A stretch of DNA of 64,000 nt from Anaerolineae bacterium (GTDB lineage: Bacteria; Chloroflexota; Anaerolineae; Anaerolineales; UBA4823): the NCBI GenBank assembly GCA_003327455.1, contig QOQU01000014.1, positions 38,678 through 102,677 of the forward strand, read 5' to 3'. Of this stretch, positions 47,469 to 58,776 are shown in pieces. The stretch's first letter is position 1. Each line of letters begins with the position of its first letter. Below the pieces are notes generated by a model. That model saw only the letters and a program-made list of their open reading frames with translations, ran no database searches and was not told the DNA's origin. The translations under genes were made by a program, and so were the position numbers.

Positions 47469-48017
47469 GACGAAGGTTCTCCCGTTCGCCTTGGTATATT
47501 CTACCCGTCTACCAGTGTCGGTTTGCGGTACGGGCATCTGGACTTCAACGCTTAGTGGCTTTTCTCGGCAGCAAGGCTTAACCACTTCCGCCTCAGGGGC
47601 TCGCATTTGCGCCTCAGCTCGGCTTGCGGATTTCCCTACAAGCCTCAACGCCTACACGCTTACACCCACACGACCAATCGTGGGCTGGTCTACCTCGCTG
47701 CGTCCCCACATCGCTCCATCCAGATGGTTCCGGAATGTTGACCGGATGTCCATCACCTACGCCTTTCGGCCTCGGCTAAGGCCCGACTAACCCGACGCGG
47801 ATTGACCTGGCGTCGGAAACCTTAGACTTACGGCGAACACGGTTCTCACGTGTTTTACGCTACTCATGCCTGCATTCTCACTTCTGCCAACTCGAGCCGT
47901 CCTTTCGGTCGACCTTCCCCGTCGGCAGAACGCTCCCCTACCGCCCCAGTCAAAGACTGAGACCCATGGCTTCGGTGCCAGACTTAGCCCCGTTGAGTTT
48001 TCCGCGCAGGATCACTT

Positions 48018-48075
<58 letters not shown>

Positions 48076-48153
48076 TTGTCCGTGCAATCCCACCTCGTTT
48101 CCCACTTAGTCTGGACTTGGGGACCTTAGCCGATGGTCTGGGCTGTTTCCCTT

Positions 48154-48190
<37 letters not shown>

Positions 48191-48679
48191 TGCTGTGGAG
48201 TATCGGCATTCGGAGTTTGGTTGGGTTCGGTAAGCAGTAAGCCCCCTAGCCCATCCAGTGCTCTACCTCCGATACTGAACGCATGACGCTAGCCCTAAAG
48301 CTATTTCGGGGAGAACAAGCTATCTCCGAGTTCGTTTGGCATATCACCTCTACCCACAGCTCATCCCCTAATTTTGCAACATTAGTGGGTTCGGGCCTCC
48401 ACGAGTGGTTAGACTCGCTTCACCCTGGCCATGGGTAGCTCACTCGGTTTCGTGTCTAATCCCTGCGACTATACGCCCTATTCAGACTCGCTTTCGCTAC
48501 GGCTACGGGTGTCACTCCCTTAACCTTGCCACAGAGATTAACTCGCAGGCTCATTCTCCAAGAGGCACGCCGTCAGGCATAGTGGCGCGCACCCGGCTTT
48601 CACCGGAGCACAGACCCACCATTAGCCCTTCGACTGTTTGTAAGCTTACGGTTTCAGGTTCTATTTCACTCCCCTCACC

Positions 48680-48725
<46 letters not shown>

Positions 48726-49479
48726 GCCAAGTGTATTTAGCCTTGGAGAGTGGACTCCCCAGCTTCCTGCCGGATTAGCGTGCCCGGCAGTACTCAGGTA
48801 CCTGACGGGAGTCATTCCGTTTTCGCATACGGGACTATTACCCTCTCTGGTAGGCTTTCCCACACCTTTCTGCTAACAGAATGATTTGTCACTCCCATGT
48901 GTCAGGCCCTACAACCCCGCAACGGCAAGCCGCTGCGGTTTGGGCTGTTCCCCGTTCGCTCGCCACTACTAGGGGAATGGTCTCTTTTCCTCTGGGTACT
49001 TAGATGTTTCAGTTCCCCAGGTTCCCCTCTCCTGGCCTATGGGTTCAGCCAGGAGATGCCGTTGGATCGCAACGGCGGGTTTCCCCATTCGGAGATCCCC
49101 GGATCAACGCCTGTACACGGCTCCCCGAGGCTTATCGCAGTGTCCCACGTCCTTCATCGGCACTTGGCGCCTAGGCATCCACCGTAAGCTCTTAGTAGCT
49201 TAACTCCGTGATGCGGAGAAATCGAAACTTTTCGTGAATACTGTTGCCTGTTCAGTTGTTAAGGTGCAACCTGATTGCTCAGGAGGCGGTTGAACGCCTG
49301 CGGCCGCTCCGACAGTTCTCTGTCTAAAGCGCCCCCTGTCGTTCAACCTGTTTTTTAGACAAGTCAGCCCGGCAAACCGCCGGGCTGTCCATCCCTTGCG
49401 ATTTTGCCAAACATTAACGCTTGTGCACTTGTCGAAAACTCAAAACTTTTCAAACTCCTTTGTATTTCGCTCCGTCAGG

Positions 49480-49552
49480 TGGAGATGACGGGACTCGAAC
49501 CCGTGACATCCGCCTTGCAAAGGCGGCGCTCTCCCAACTGAGCTACATCCCC
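49480..49552 (-). tRNA. tRNA-Ala (anticodon TGC)
   Basis: The 73-base minus-strand sequence starts GGGGATGTAGCTCAG and ends with GGTTCGAGTCCCG and a stem pairing with the 5' end. The anticodon loop contains TTTGCAA, giving anticodon TGC. It lies in the 16S-23S spacer, the typical place for this tRNA. The CCA end is not encoded. Confidence 0.97.
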
Positions 49553-49575
49553 GGGTCACACAACCACCAGGGTTG

Positions 49576-49649
<74 letters not shown>

Positions 49650-49785
49650 GATCCGACAGCCCTCAACAACTGAGAAGTGATAGAAAGTGTCCTGTCTTCC
49701 GGCGTCTCTACACCGCTGAGAGACGATTGAGAGTAGAGCTTCATGGAACGGCTGAAACCGCGCCATGTTGCTCGGAACTCTATAG

Positions 49786-51293
<1,508 letters not shown>

Positions 51294-51401
51294 AATTTGT
51301 CGTATCTTACGATACGTTGTTTACGGATGTTGACCGGAAGCGCAAGGTTTCACTTTCTATCACTCTTCAGTTGTTAAGGTTCTGTCTTTGAGCGAGTTCG
51401 G

Positions 51402-51430
51402 AGTATACCAGCCTCGCTTCTGCCTGTCAA
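51402..51430 (-). promoter_or_regulatory. rRNA operon promoter P2
   Basis: A perfect TTGACA (51425-51430) and TATACT (51402-51407) on the minus strand are separated by 17 bases, about 109 bases before 16S rRNA. It is the promoter closer to the gene of a tandem pair. Confidence 0.88.
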
Positions 51431-51582
51431 GGATTTTTAGAGACAAAATACCGATGTCTTCTGACATCGGCCGTCAGACCGAACAAACTTTCCAGTTCTG
51501 GTCTCTGACGCAGGGGCGTCTCTTCACTTGTAAAGGATCATCCCTGTGCGGTGAGATCCGATTTGGGTTGCTTTCACCCCTT

Positions 51583-51610
51583 ATTATACCGATTTGAGCA
51601 CCCCTGTCAA
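51583..51610 (-). promoter_or_regulatory. rRNA operon promoter P1
   Basis: A perfect TTGACA (51605-51610) and perfect TATAAT (51583-51588) on the minus strand have a 16-base spacer, about 290 bases before 16S rRNA. With P2 it fills the 372-base gap between recR and 16S, in which no gene is visible. Confidence 0.88.
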
Positions 51611-51665
51611 GAGGTTTTAAGCCTTTTTAATGTTAGATGATTTCTTTAACTCCCCTTAATCACGG

Positions 51666-52283
51666 TTAGCCTTCTCCATCCCCCATTTCTTGCCTGCCCA
51701 GCAATGCCCTGAGCAAAGTGTTCGGATCGGTATATTCTAAATCCCCGCCCACCGGCAAGCCGCGCGCCAGACGAGTGAGTTTCACGCCAAAAGGTTGCAG
51801 GCGCTGTCTCAGGTACATTGCGGTTGCCTCCCCCTCCAGACTCGGATTGGTGGCCAGAATGACTTCCCGAACAGGTTCCTGCTCCAGGCGCTGTATCAGT
51901 TCCGCAATGCGTAAATCCTGAGGGCTGACTCCTTCAATGGGGGACAGAACCCCTTGCAAGACATGATAAAGGCCGCGGTAGGCACCCGAGCGTTCGATGG
52001 CAATGACGTCTAATGGCTCCTCGACCACACAGATCATCTCGCGTTGCCTGTTTGTATCCAGACAGATGTCGCAGGCTTCCTGACCACTCGCCATCAGGTG
52101 AAAGCAGCGCGGACAGGTGGTTATTTCTCTTTTCAAAGCCATTAAGGCGTTTGCCAGTTCGACACTCACCTCCTGCGGTGCCCGCCAGAGAAAGAACGCC
52201 AGCCGCGAAGCCGTCTTTGGCCCAATACCCGGCAGACGGCTCAAGGCATTGACCACATCCTGAAGCGGTTTGGGCAACGACAT
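51666..52283 (-). CDS. recR: Recombination protein RecR
   Basis: This 205-residue protein has a helix-hairpin-helix (LSRLPGIGPKTASRLAFF), a four-cysteine zinc site (CPRCFHLMASGQEACDIC), and a Toprim domain (MICVVEEPLDVIAIERSG) with the conserved DPNTLL end. RecR works with RecF and RecO to load RecA at gaps. It lies three bases after ybaB and after dnaX, the classic dnaX-ybaB-recR order. Length is normal. Confidence 0.97.
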   Translation of the reverse strand: MSLPKPLQDVVNALSRLPGIGPKTASRLAFFLWRAPQEVSVELANALMALKREITTCPRCFHLMASGQEACDICLDTNRQREMICVVEEPLDVIAIERSGAYRGLYHVLQGVLSPIEGVSPQDLRIAELIQRLEQEPVREVILATNPSLEGEATAMYLRQRLQPFGVKLTRLARGLPVGGDLEYTDPNTLLRALLGRQEMGDGEG

Positions 52284-52286
52284 CGC

Positions 52287-52613
52287 CTAAAAGGGTAATC
52301 CCCCGGTTAAGGGTCCGAGCCGCTCGGCAGCCAGTTCGCGGCTGCGATCCAGCGCGGCATTGATGGCTGCCAGCACCAAATCTTGAATCATCTCCACATC
52401 GCCATCTTGAAGCAGTTGTGCATCGATTTCTACCGCCGTACAGCGCTGATCGCCAGTCAAAGTAATCTTGACGGCACCGCCACCCGCCGTTGCCGTAACG
52501 GTTTCTTGAGCCAACTGCTCTTGAGCCTGTTGCAATTGTTCCTGTAATTTTTGTAACTGTTGCATCATCCCCATGGATCCCATCCCTTTCGGGGCTTTAT
52601 ACCCTTTTGCCAT
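52287..52613 (-). CDS. ybaB: YbaB/EbfC family nucleoid-associated protein
   Basis: This 108-residue protein has the YbaB pattern: MMQQLQKLQEQLQQAQEQLAQ, TVTATAGGGAVKITLTGDQR, LQDGDVEMIQDLVLAAINAA and an end in LTGGLPF. It binds DNA as a dimer and lies between dnaX and recR. A short N-terminal extension (MAKGYKAPKGMGSMG) precedes the usual start, so translation could also begin at a later methionine. The function is not fully settled in the family. Confidence 0.95.
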   Translation of the reverse strand: MAKGYKAPKGMGSMGMMQQLQKLQEQLQQAQEQLAQETVTATAGGGAVKITLTGDQRCTAVEIDAQLLQDGDVEMIQDLVLAAINAALDRSRELAAERLGPLTGGLPF

Positions 52614-52630
52614 GTCATCCTCCGCAATCT

Positions 52631-54232
52631 CTAGTCTTGAATATCCACAATTTCACCACCTAAACGCAAAGCCTCCGCTATCACCCCATCGTGATCGACT
52701 CCCTGAGGTAATTCGTCGCTCTGGATGCCCCGCAACAGGCAGCGAATTTCAACACTACAATTCAACGTTTTGTTAATCGCCCGATTGACCAGCGCCAGCG
52801 CTTCGGGTCGTTCCATCTTTTGTTTGGCGAACTCGCCGTTGAAGACCAAAAACAACTGCCTGCCCTTTACCGCAGCCGGCTTACAGGAATTTAACAATGC
52901 CTCCACGCTGGGGTTTTGACTGCGCACCAGAGCCCGGATCTCGCGCCAGTGGGCTTGAACTGCCTCAAGAGTCAAACCCTGTTCGTCTTTCGCTGCCGAG
53001 GCAGGAACAGCCAATGGTTCTTCACCCTGCTCTTGCGCAATTGTCTCTTTGGCAGTGCTTTTTTGCCGGGCTATCGCTTTCGTCTCCGCAGTTGAACGCC
53101 CGCCAGCAGGTTGAGACGAAGGTAGAACAGTGGACGGTTTTTCCGCCTCCGCCTGCAGGGCTTGTAAACCTTCCAGCAATGCCATCTCCAACGGAAGAGC
53201 TGTTAACCAGGTCAGGCGCGTTTCAGAAGCGGCGGCCTGAAAGGCTCGAATCAGGTCGAGCAACTGCGCAACGGTCAGCTTTTGAGCCTGTTCGGCGAAT
53301 TTCTGTTTCAACTCCTGCGGCGCTTCGACTTCACGCCCATGGCCCACTTTTACCATCACCAGGTTGCGCAAATGCTCGATCATCTGGCGGGAAAAGACCC
53401 GCCCATCTGCTCCGCTATCCAATGTCTGGTGGATGATTTGTAAACCGCGTTGGGGATCGCGGTTCAAAATGGCTTCCGTGAGTTCTATAATAGATTGGCT
53501 CGCCACCGTACCCAACAGTTGCCCAACCCATTCGACGGTAATTGGCTTGCCGGCAGAAGCCAACTGATCGAGCAACGAGATCGCATCCCGCAGACTCCCG
53601 GTTGCCTGCCGGGCTATAAGCTGTAAAGCTGCTGGATCAACGGAGATGTTTTCCTGCTGAGCGATCTTCTCCAATTGAGCCACGATCTCCACCAGCGGGA
53701 TACGCCGAAATTCATGCCGCTGACAGCGTGAGAGAACCGTGGCCGGGATTTTATGCACTTCGGTGGTTGCCAGTACAAAAATGGCATGGGCCGGCGGCTC
53801 CTCAAGTGTTTTCAACAGGGCATTGAAAGCCGCCGTGGAAAGCATGTGCACTTCGTCGATGATATAGACCTTATACTTCCCCTGATTGGGAGCAAAATTA
53901 ATCTTCTCCCGCAGGTCACGCACGTCCTCAACGCTGGTGTTCGAAGCCGCATCGATCTCAATCAGATCCAGAAAACGTCCCGCTTGAATTGCCAGACAAT
54001 TCTGGCACTCTCCACAGGGTTTCTGGTTGCCATCCTCCGCCAGACAATTCAAGGCTTTCGCCAGAATGCGCGCCGTGGTCGTTTTACCGGTGCCGCGCGG
54101 CCCGGCAAAAAGATAGGCATGGGCAAAGCGTCCAGCGGCGATAGCATTGCGCAAAGTCTGGACGACCTGTGCTTGCCCAACGATCTCCTGCCAGTTGGTT
54201 GGGCGCCACTTGCGGTACAGGGTTTGGGTCAT
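52631..54232 (-). CDS. dnaX: DNA polymerase III subunit gamma/tau
   Basis: This 533-residue clamp-loader ATPase has the P-loop FAGPRGTGKTTTARI (residues 42-56), zinc-binding cysteines at about 63, 73, 76 and 79, Walker B and DEVHML at 126-131, and the sensor-1 ATTEVHKIPATVLSRC. The C-terminal tau region (from about 400) has the DnaX-V-like part LNSCKPAAVKGRQLFLVFNG. It loads the sliding clamp. A six-A run in codons 390-392 might allow frameshifting to a short gamma form. Its ATG overlaps the stop of the DUF1992 gene (ATGA). Confidence 0.96.
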   Translation of the reverse strand: MTQTLYRKWRPTNWQEIVGQAQVVQTLRNAIAAGRFAHAYLFAGPRGTGKTTTARILAKALNCLAEDGNQKPCGECQNCLAIQAGRFLDLIEIDAASNTSVEDVRDLREKINFAPNQGKYKVYIIDEVHMLSTAAFNALLKTLEEPPAHAIFVLATTEVHKIPATVLSRCQRHEFRRIPLVEIVAQLEKIAQQENISVDPAALQLIARQATGSLRDAISLLDQLASAGKPITVEWVGQLLGTVASQSIIELTEAILNRDPQRGLQIIHQTLDSGADGRVFSRQMIEHLRNLVMVKVGHGREVEAPQELKQKFAEQAQKLTVAQLLDLIRAFQAAASETRLTWLTALPLEMALLEGLQALQAEAEKPSTVLPSSQPAGGRSTAETKAIARQKSTAKETIAQEQGEEPLAVPASAAKDEQGLTLEAVQAHWREIRALVRSQNPSVEALLNSCKPAAVKGRQLFLVFNGEFAKQKMERPEALALVNRAINKTLNCSVEIRCLLRGIQSDELPQGVDHDGVIAEALRLGGEIVDIQD

Positions 54233-54624
54233 TGGTTCCCTTCGAGTTCGGCTTCGCAGTCTAAGATTGGCAATTGAAAGTGCGCCAGCGGCGCGCTGAT
54301 ATTATACCTGCGGATGCGGTGATTCAATTCCCCGATTTGCCGCTCTAACTGCGCTCTTTCCCTCTCCCGCCAATGGTCATCGGATGAGGTCTCTCGCAGG
54401 CATGCCGCCCGTCGTCGAAGCTCCGCGATTTCCATCAGCAGTTCGCGCCGGGTTTCAATCCAGGGCAGGGTGAAGCCATTGGAACGCAAGAGATGGAAGG
54501 CAAGTTGCCAATCAGGCGGTGCAAACGGATTTTCATCCCATTCAATCCGTTTCCCTTTGCCGCGCAAATTCTCAAACTCCCCTTTCTCAATTGCCGCCTG
54601 GATAATTTCTTCAACCCAGCGCAT
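54229..54624 (-). CDS. DUF1992 (DnaJ-homolog-28-like) protein
   Basis: The product has about 131 residues and shows the DUF1992 core: IIQAAIEKGEFENLRGKGKR, then DENPFAPPDWQLAFHLLRSN, then helical segments with Arg/Glu-rich repeats. The domain is found at the ends of DnaJ-like C28 proteins; here it stands alone without a J domain, as is common in bacteria. Its function is unknown. ATG 54624 avoids overlap with the LysM gene and starts at the domain boundary. It is translated into dnaX. Confidence 0.85.
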   Translation of the reverse strand: MRWVEEIIQAAIEKGEFENLRGKGKRIEWDENPFAPPDWQLAFHLLRSNGFTLPWIETRRELLMEIAELRRRAACLRETSSDDHWRERERAQLERQIGELNHRIRRYNISAPLAHFQLPILDCEAELEGNQ

Positions 54625-54635
54625 CGCTTTGTCGT

Positions 54636-55385
54636 CTAAGGGATGGTGTACGTCGAGACAACCTCCCCCTGCTCGTTGAGCAACGTAGCCGTCTCTCCCG
54701 AACGCCACACGGGCGTAGCCAACCCCCAGTACAGGTCGACCGGGGTGACGGTGCCGCTGGTTGTCCAGACGTTGACGGCGCCATCTTCATAGAGGGCAAG
54801 CTCGGGAAAGACGAAGACATTGCCATCCTCATCGGACAGGCGCCAATCTTTAAGCAACAAAACCCCGCTACCGACACGGGTGATAAAAACCCGTTCCGCA
54901 GTAATATCGCCAATGCCAATCACGCTGTTAATAACTGCGCCGGGCGGCTGAGCGCCAGGCAATAAAGTGGGCGTTGCGCCAATGGGCGAAGGGCTAATCT
55001 GCGCCGCGGATTGAGGCAGCGGCTCAGGCGTGATGGGAATATAGATCGCCATGCCAACGCTGATGGCATTGGGGTCTTTCAAGCCATTGGCTCTCAATAA
55101 CGTCTCGACGCTCACTTTGTATTTGTCAGCGATCTGCCCCAGGGTATCGCCTTCGCGCACGATATATTCGTCCATCAAGACCGCCGGGGTGACGGTAAGC
55201 GCGGGCGCAGCACCCCCTTGCCCAGGCGGAGTCGAGGCGGTTAAGGGAGCAATGGGAAGCTGGGCAATGCCAGAGGAGGCAGAAGGATGGGTGCGATCCC
55301 AAATCCATAAGACCGTCAGGGTAACGGTCGCCGAAACGATGACATTGATCAGCAGAAAAATGAGGGCGCGCTTCCAGGCTTGCAT
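54636..55385 (-). CDS. LysM-domain membrane protein with lamin-tail-like C-terminus
   Basis: This 249-residue protein has an N-terminal membrane helix (residues about 7-28). A LysM domain follows at about 73-118 (YIVREGDTLGQIADKYKVSV, then LLRANGLKDPNAISVGMAIY). A C-terminal domain of about 85 residues (VFITRVGSGVLLLKDWRLSD, then YWGLATPVWRSGETATLLNE) resembles the lamin-tail fold. LysM binds peptidoglycan. It would be anchored in the membrane facing the wall, with a likely structural role. It is the first gene of the group leading to dnaX. Confidence 0.85.
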   Translation of the reverse strand: MQAWKRALIFLLINVIVSATVTLTVLWIWDRTHPSASSGIAQLPIAPLTASTPPGQGGAAPALTVTPAVLMDEYIVREGDTLGQIADKYKVSVETLLRANGLKDPNAISVGMAIYIPITPEPLPQSAAQISPSPIGATPTLLPGAQPPGAVINSVIGIGDITAERVFITRVGSGVLLLKDWRLSDEDGNVFVFPELALYEDGAVNVWTTSGTVTPVDLYWGLATPVWRSGETATLLNEQGEVVSTYTIP

Positions 55386-55495
55386 CTCAACTCACTACCT
55401 TTCTATCATAGCACAAAAACCAGACCACCGCTCAAAAAAGCTGCAAGAATTGCGCCTTTTCTTCCCCCTGGACGCAAATCACGCCCCCGATCCTT

Positions 55496-58400
55496 TTATA
55501 GCCCTTTCTGGATTTCTGCCTGCGCTTTTTGGGCAAACCATCCCTCACAGGCCGGATGGGCAAGGGTCTTTAAAAACCAGGCCTCAGCGAGATCCTGCTC
55601 ACCTTCCACCTGATAGATGCGGGCGCGATGGTAAAACGTCCTTGCCTCCCGAAAACCATTTTCCGAGTGCTGGATGGCATCTTCAGCCTTTTTCAGGTAA
55701 CCCCATGCCTGCCTGGTCTGATGAGTCTCACAGGCTGCCTGACAGAGAATCAGGTAACAATCCGCCATGCCATCGTGATCAGCCATCTGGCGATAGAGCT
55801 TCAGGCTTTGTTCGGCATGGTAGCGAGCGGATGGGTACGCTTTTTGCTCCAGCGCGACATAACCCAATCCCTTGTAACTTTGCGCTACTCCCCACTTGCT
55901 TCCGATGCGCTCACAGATTTGTAAACTTTGCTGAAAAGCCTGAGCGGCTTCTGGAACGTCTCCACCAACCAGCGCCACCAACCCCAGATTGATCAGCGCC
56001 AACGCTGCACCCCAGACAAAGTCCATTTGTTCACAAAACTGATAATTTTCCTCAAACAATTGCCTGGCGGCGGCGCTATCTCCCTGTGCCCGTTTGACCA
56101 GACCTAATCCATATAGGGCGTACTGACTTCCCCAGGCATAGTCAACGGCCTCACAGACTGTTCTGGCACGCTCACAGAGGGCGGCTGCTTGAGGATAATA
56201 ACCCAGTTCATAAGCTGTCCAGCCAAGCAAAACCAGCGCATCCCCAATGCCCATCGGGTTTTCCAGGCGCTGATATCCCTGCAGGCTTTGCTCAGCCCAT
56301 TCGCTCGCCTGGTGATAGCGAGCTTGTAAAAAAGCAATCCAGGCTTTCTGGTGTAATAAGAAGGCTTTCTCTTCTGATAGCTCATGACCTTCTAAAAGGG
56401 CACATCCTTCCTTTACAGCCTCTTCTGCGCGCCGGTATTGCGACAATTGCCGATAAAAGACCGCCTGCCTGCCCAACAAGGCCGCCAGCAGAGCCATTGC
56501 GCTGGCGTCCAGAACTTTCAAGCTCCTCAACGCTCGAATACCTTGTTGGAAAATGCGCATCCCCTCTTCAAACCAGCTCTTGGCTTCGTAATAAAGATAT
56601 AGACCTTGCATTAACTGGCGCATCAGGGAGAGGTCCTGATGGTCGGTTGCCCATTCCCAGGCGGCCAGGATATTCTGGAGTTCGCGGCCGATTTCTTTTT
56701 GAACCTGTTGCTGCTGCAAGGTGCGCAGAGGTTGGGCGCGCTGGGAAACAAAGGTGGCAAAGTAGCTGGCATGACGGATCTGAGCCAGGCTGGCGGTCAA
56801 GGGTACGGCGCGTAATTTTTCGGCTGCAAAATATTGCAGGGTCGGATGCATGGTATAGCGTCCAGCAGCCGCCTCGAAAGCCAGCAACGATTTCTGCCAG
56901 AGAGACTTGAGCGTTCGTTCATGGATTGCCCCGACAAATTGAGCAGCCTCGATTTGAAAGCCTCCTTTGAAGATCGCCAGTTGCATCAGCGCCGCTTGCT
57001 CTTCCTTATCTAACAACTTCCAGGAATGTTCAAACACGGCGCGCAGGCTGCGCTGGCGTTCAACGACATCCGGGTAGGTCGAATCCAGGGCATCCAGATT
57101 TTGTTCGATCGCGGTTGCAATCTGATCCAGCGGTGTATGGGCACTGCAAGCTGCGGCCAGTTCAATGCCCAGCGGCAAACCCTCCAGCAGGGCGCAAATC
57201 CTGGCAACCGGCGCCAGCTCTTGCCATTCCATTGCAAATGACGCTGCACGCTGCAAAAAGAGTTGCACCGCAACACTTTCGGCTGGATTTGCGGTTTCGC
57301 TTTGCGGGTAGGGCAAACCCTGCACCAACAAAACCCTTTCAGCCTGCAAGCCCAGGCGCGCCCGCGAGGTGGCAAGGATGACAAGCTGGGGTGCGGCCTG
57401 AAGGAGTTCGGCGATGAATTCTGCCAGGGGGAGATGCTCACAATTATCCAGGATCAACAAGAACTCACCGGCGTGCTGGATGCCCGTTAATACCTGGCTG
57501 CGCAGGGAGCGGTTTGCCTGTCTTTGCAGGGGCAGGTTCATGGTTTCGGCAAGGCTGATCATGACCTGTTCTGGTGTCTGCAAGGCTTGCAAGTTTAGAA
57601 AGGCTGCCCCGTTTTCAAACAGTGGCCCGATGACCTGGGCGGCTTCGAGCGCCAAGCGGGTTTTACCCACACCCCCCGGTCCGCAAAGGGTGACCAGGCG
57701 GCCGCTGCCAGCGGCAAGGGCATCTAAAAGCATATCCAGCTCTGCTTGCCGCCCCAGAAACGAAGTCAGGATGGTCGGAAAGTGACGCAGGGGCGCGGCC
57801 GCTTGCACGCCAAGCGGTTCTTCCTGCACGAGGGAGTTATAAAGGGCGGTGGTCTCTGCCATCGGTTCAATGCCCAGTTCGGAGCGCAACTGGCGTTTCA
57901 GGGTCTTGTAATGGGCTAAAGCAGCATTGCGCTGACCATCCTGCGCCAGAGAGCGCATCAGTTCCCGATAAGCGGTCTCATCGATTGCGGAAAGGTGTAT
58001 CTGCTTGTAGGCATAGCGGCGGACAGCCAGATGGTCGCCCCGTCGTCCGGCAGCCTGCGTCAGGGCAGTCAGGGCGTTCAGGGTCTGATCGACCAGTTCC
58101 TCGCGGCGTTCGAACAGCCAGTCTTCAAAAGCGGCACTGCCGTGCAGGCTGAGACCGCTCAACAAATTGCCCCGAAACAGGGCGACCGCCTGGTCTAATT
58201 TTTGCAGGCAAAGCGGGCAAAGCGTGAGACGGCGATGCAGATGCGCGTTCGCTTCGCCCAGCAATTGCCGAAAACGGTGATAGTCCGAATCGATGACAAG
58301 CTGGGGATTCAGGCGCACATCCTGAGGCGTGATCTGCAAAAGGGTTACCCCATCTGGCAGGCTGGCGGCAAAAGCCTGGGTCAGGCGATAAAGCGTCTGA

Positions 58401-58615
58401 CGCAGATTCTTCAGCGCCTGGGCTTCCGGATAATCGCTCCAGAACAAATAGCTTAAGGTTTGGCGGCGATGGGCACGATCCCCTTCCATGACCAGATAAG
58501 CCAGAAGCGCTCTGGCTTTATCCGAGTCGAATTGGGTAATGCTTTGCTCCCCCACTCGAACTTCAAAACCGCCGAGCAGTGAGAGCCTCAGCGTACTTTC
58601 ACCTAACAGTTTCAT
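55496..58615 (-). CDS. SARP/BTAD-type transcriptional regulator with NB-ARC and TPR domains
   Basis: This 1039-residue protein starts with a winged-helix DNA-binding region (LRLSLLGGFEVRVGEQSITQ, KARALLAYLVMEGDRAHRR). A bacterial transcriptional activation domain follows (about 90-250). Then comes an NB-ARC-like ATPase (LVTLCGPGGVGKTRLALEAA, LLILDNCEHLPLAEF, ILATSRARLGL) and at least eight TPR repeats in the last 400 residues. It probably activates a nearby operon in response to a signal bound by the TPR part. It diverges from the large surface protein gene, the likely target. The regulated signal is unknown. Confidence 0.9.
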   Translation of the reverse strand: MKLLGESTLRLSLLGGFEVRVGEQSITQFDSDKARALLAYLVMEGDRAHRRQTLSYLFWSDYPEAQALKNLRQTLYRLTQAFAASLPDGVTLLQITPQDVRLNPQLVIDSDYHRFRQLLGEANAHLHRRLTLCPLCLQKLDQAVALFRGNLLSGLSLHGSAAFEDWLFERREELVDQTLNALTALTQAAGRRGDHLAVRRYAYKQIHLSAIDETAYRELMRSLAQDGQRNAALAHYKTLKRQLRSELGIEPMAETTALYNSLVQEEPLGVQAAAPLRHFPTILTSFLGRQAELDMLLDALAAGSGRLVTLCGPGGVGKTRLALEAAQVIGPLFENGAAFLNLQALQTPEQVMISLAETMNLPLQRQANRSLRSQVLTGIQHAGEFLLILDNCEHLPLAEFIAELLQAAPQLVILATSRARLGLQAERVLLVQGLPYPQSETANPAESVAVQLFLQRAASFAMEWQELAPVARICALLEGLPLGIELAAACSAHTPLDQIATAIEQNLDALDSTYPDVVERQRSLRAVFEHSWKLLDKEEQAALMQLAIFKGGFQIEAAQFVGAIHERTLKSLWQKSLLAFEAAAGRYTMHPTLQYFAAEKLRAVPLTASLAQIRHASYFATFVSQRAQPLRTLQQQQVQKEIGRELQNILAAWEWATDHQDLSLMRQLMQGLYLYYEAKSWFEEGMRIFQQGIRALRSLKVLDASAMALLAALLGRQAVFYRQLSQYRRAEEAVKEGCALLEGHELSEEKAFLLHQKAWIAFLQARYHQASEWAEQSLQGYQRLENPMGIGDALVLLGWTAYELGYYPQAAALCERARTVCEAVDYAWGSQYALYGLGLVKRAQGDSAAARQLFEENYQFCEQMDFVWGAALALINLGLVALVGGDVPEAAQAFQQSLQICERIGSKWGVAQSYKGLGYVALEQKAYPSARYHAEQSLKLYRQMADHDGMADCYLILCQAACETHQTRQAWGYLKKAEDAIQHSENGFREARTFYHRARIYQVEGEQDLAEAWFLKTLAHPACEGWFAQKAQAEIQKGL

Positions 58616-58776
58616 TAGGTCTCACAAACCAATCCCAACCGTGACGTTTTCTTGACGCCCGATTCTTAAAATAAAAATTGAACAGGTTTCTCAATAGAAA
58701 TTATATCAGATGGTTTGATTCATTATAGGCATAAGCCATGCGTCAAGATCATTCCGTTTCACCCTGGAGGTGATTC

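Noticed and set aside
54625..54708. Upstream extension of the DUF1992 gene
   Set aside because: It overlaps the end of the LysM gene in another frame, and the conserved domain starts at the ATG at 54624.
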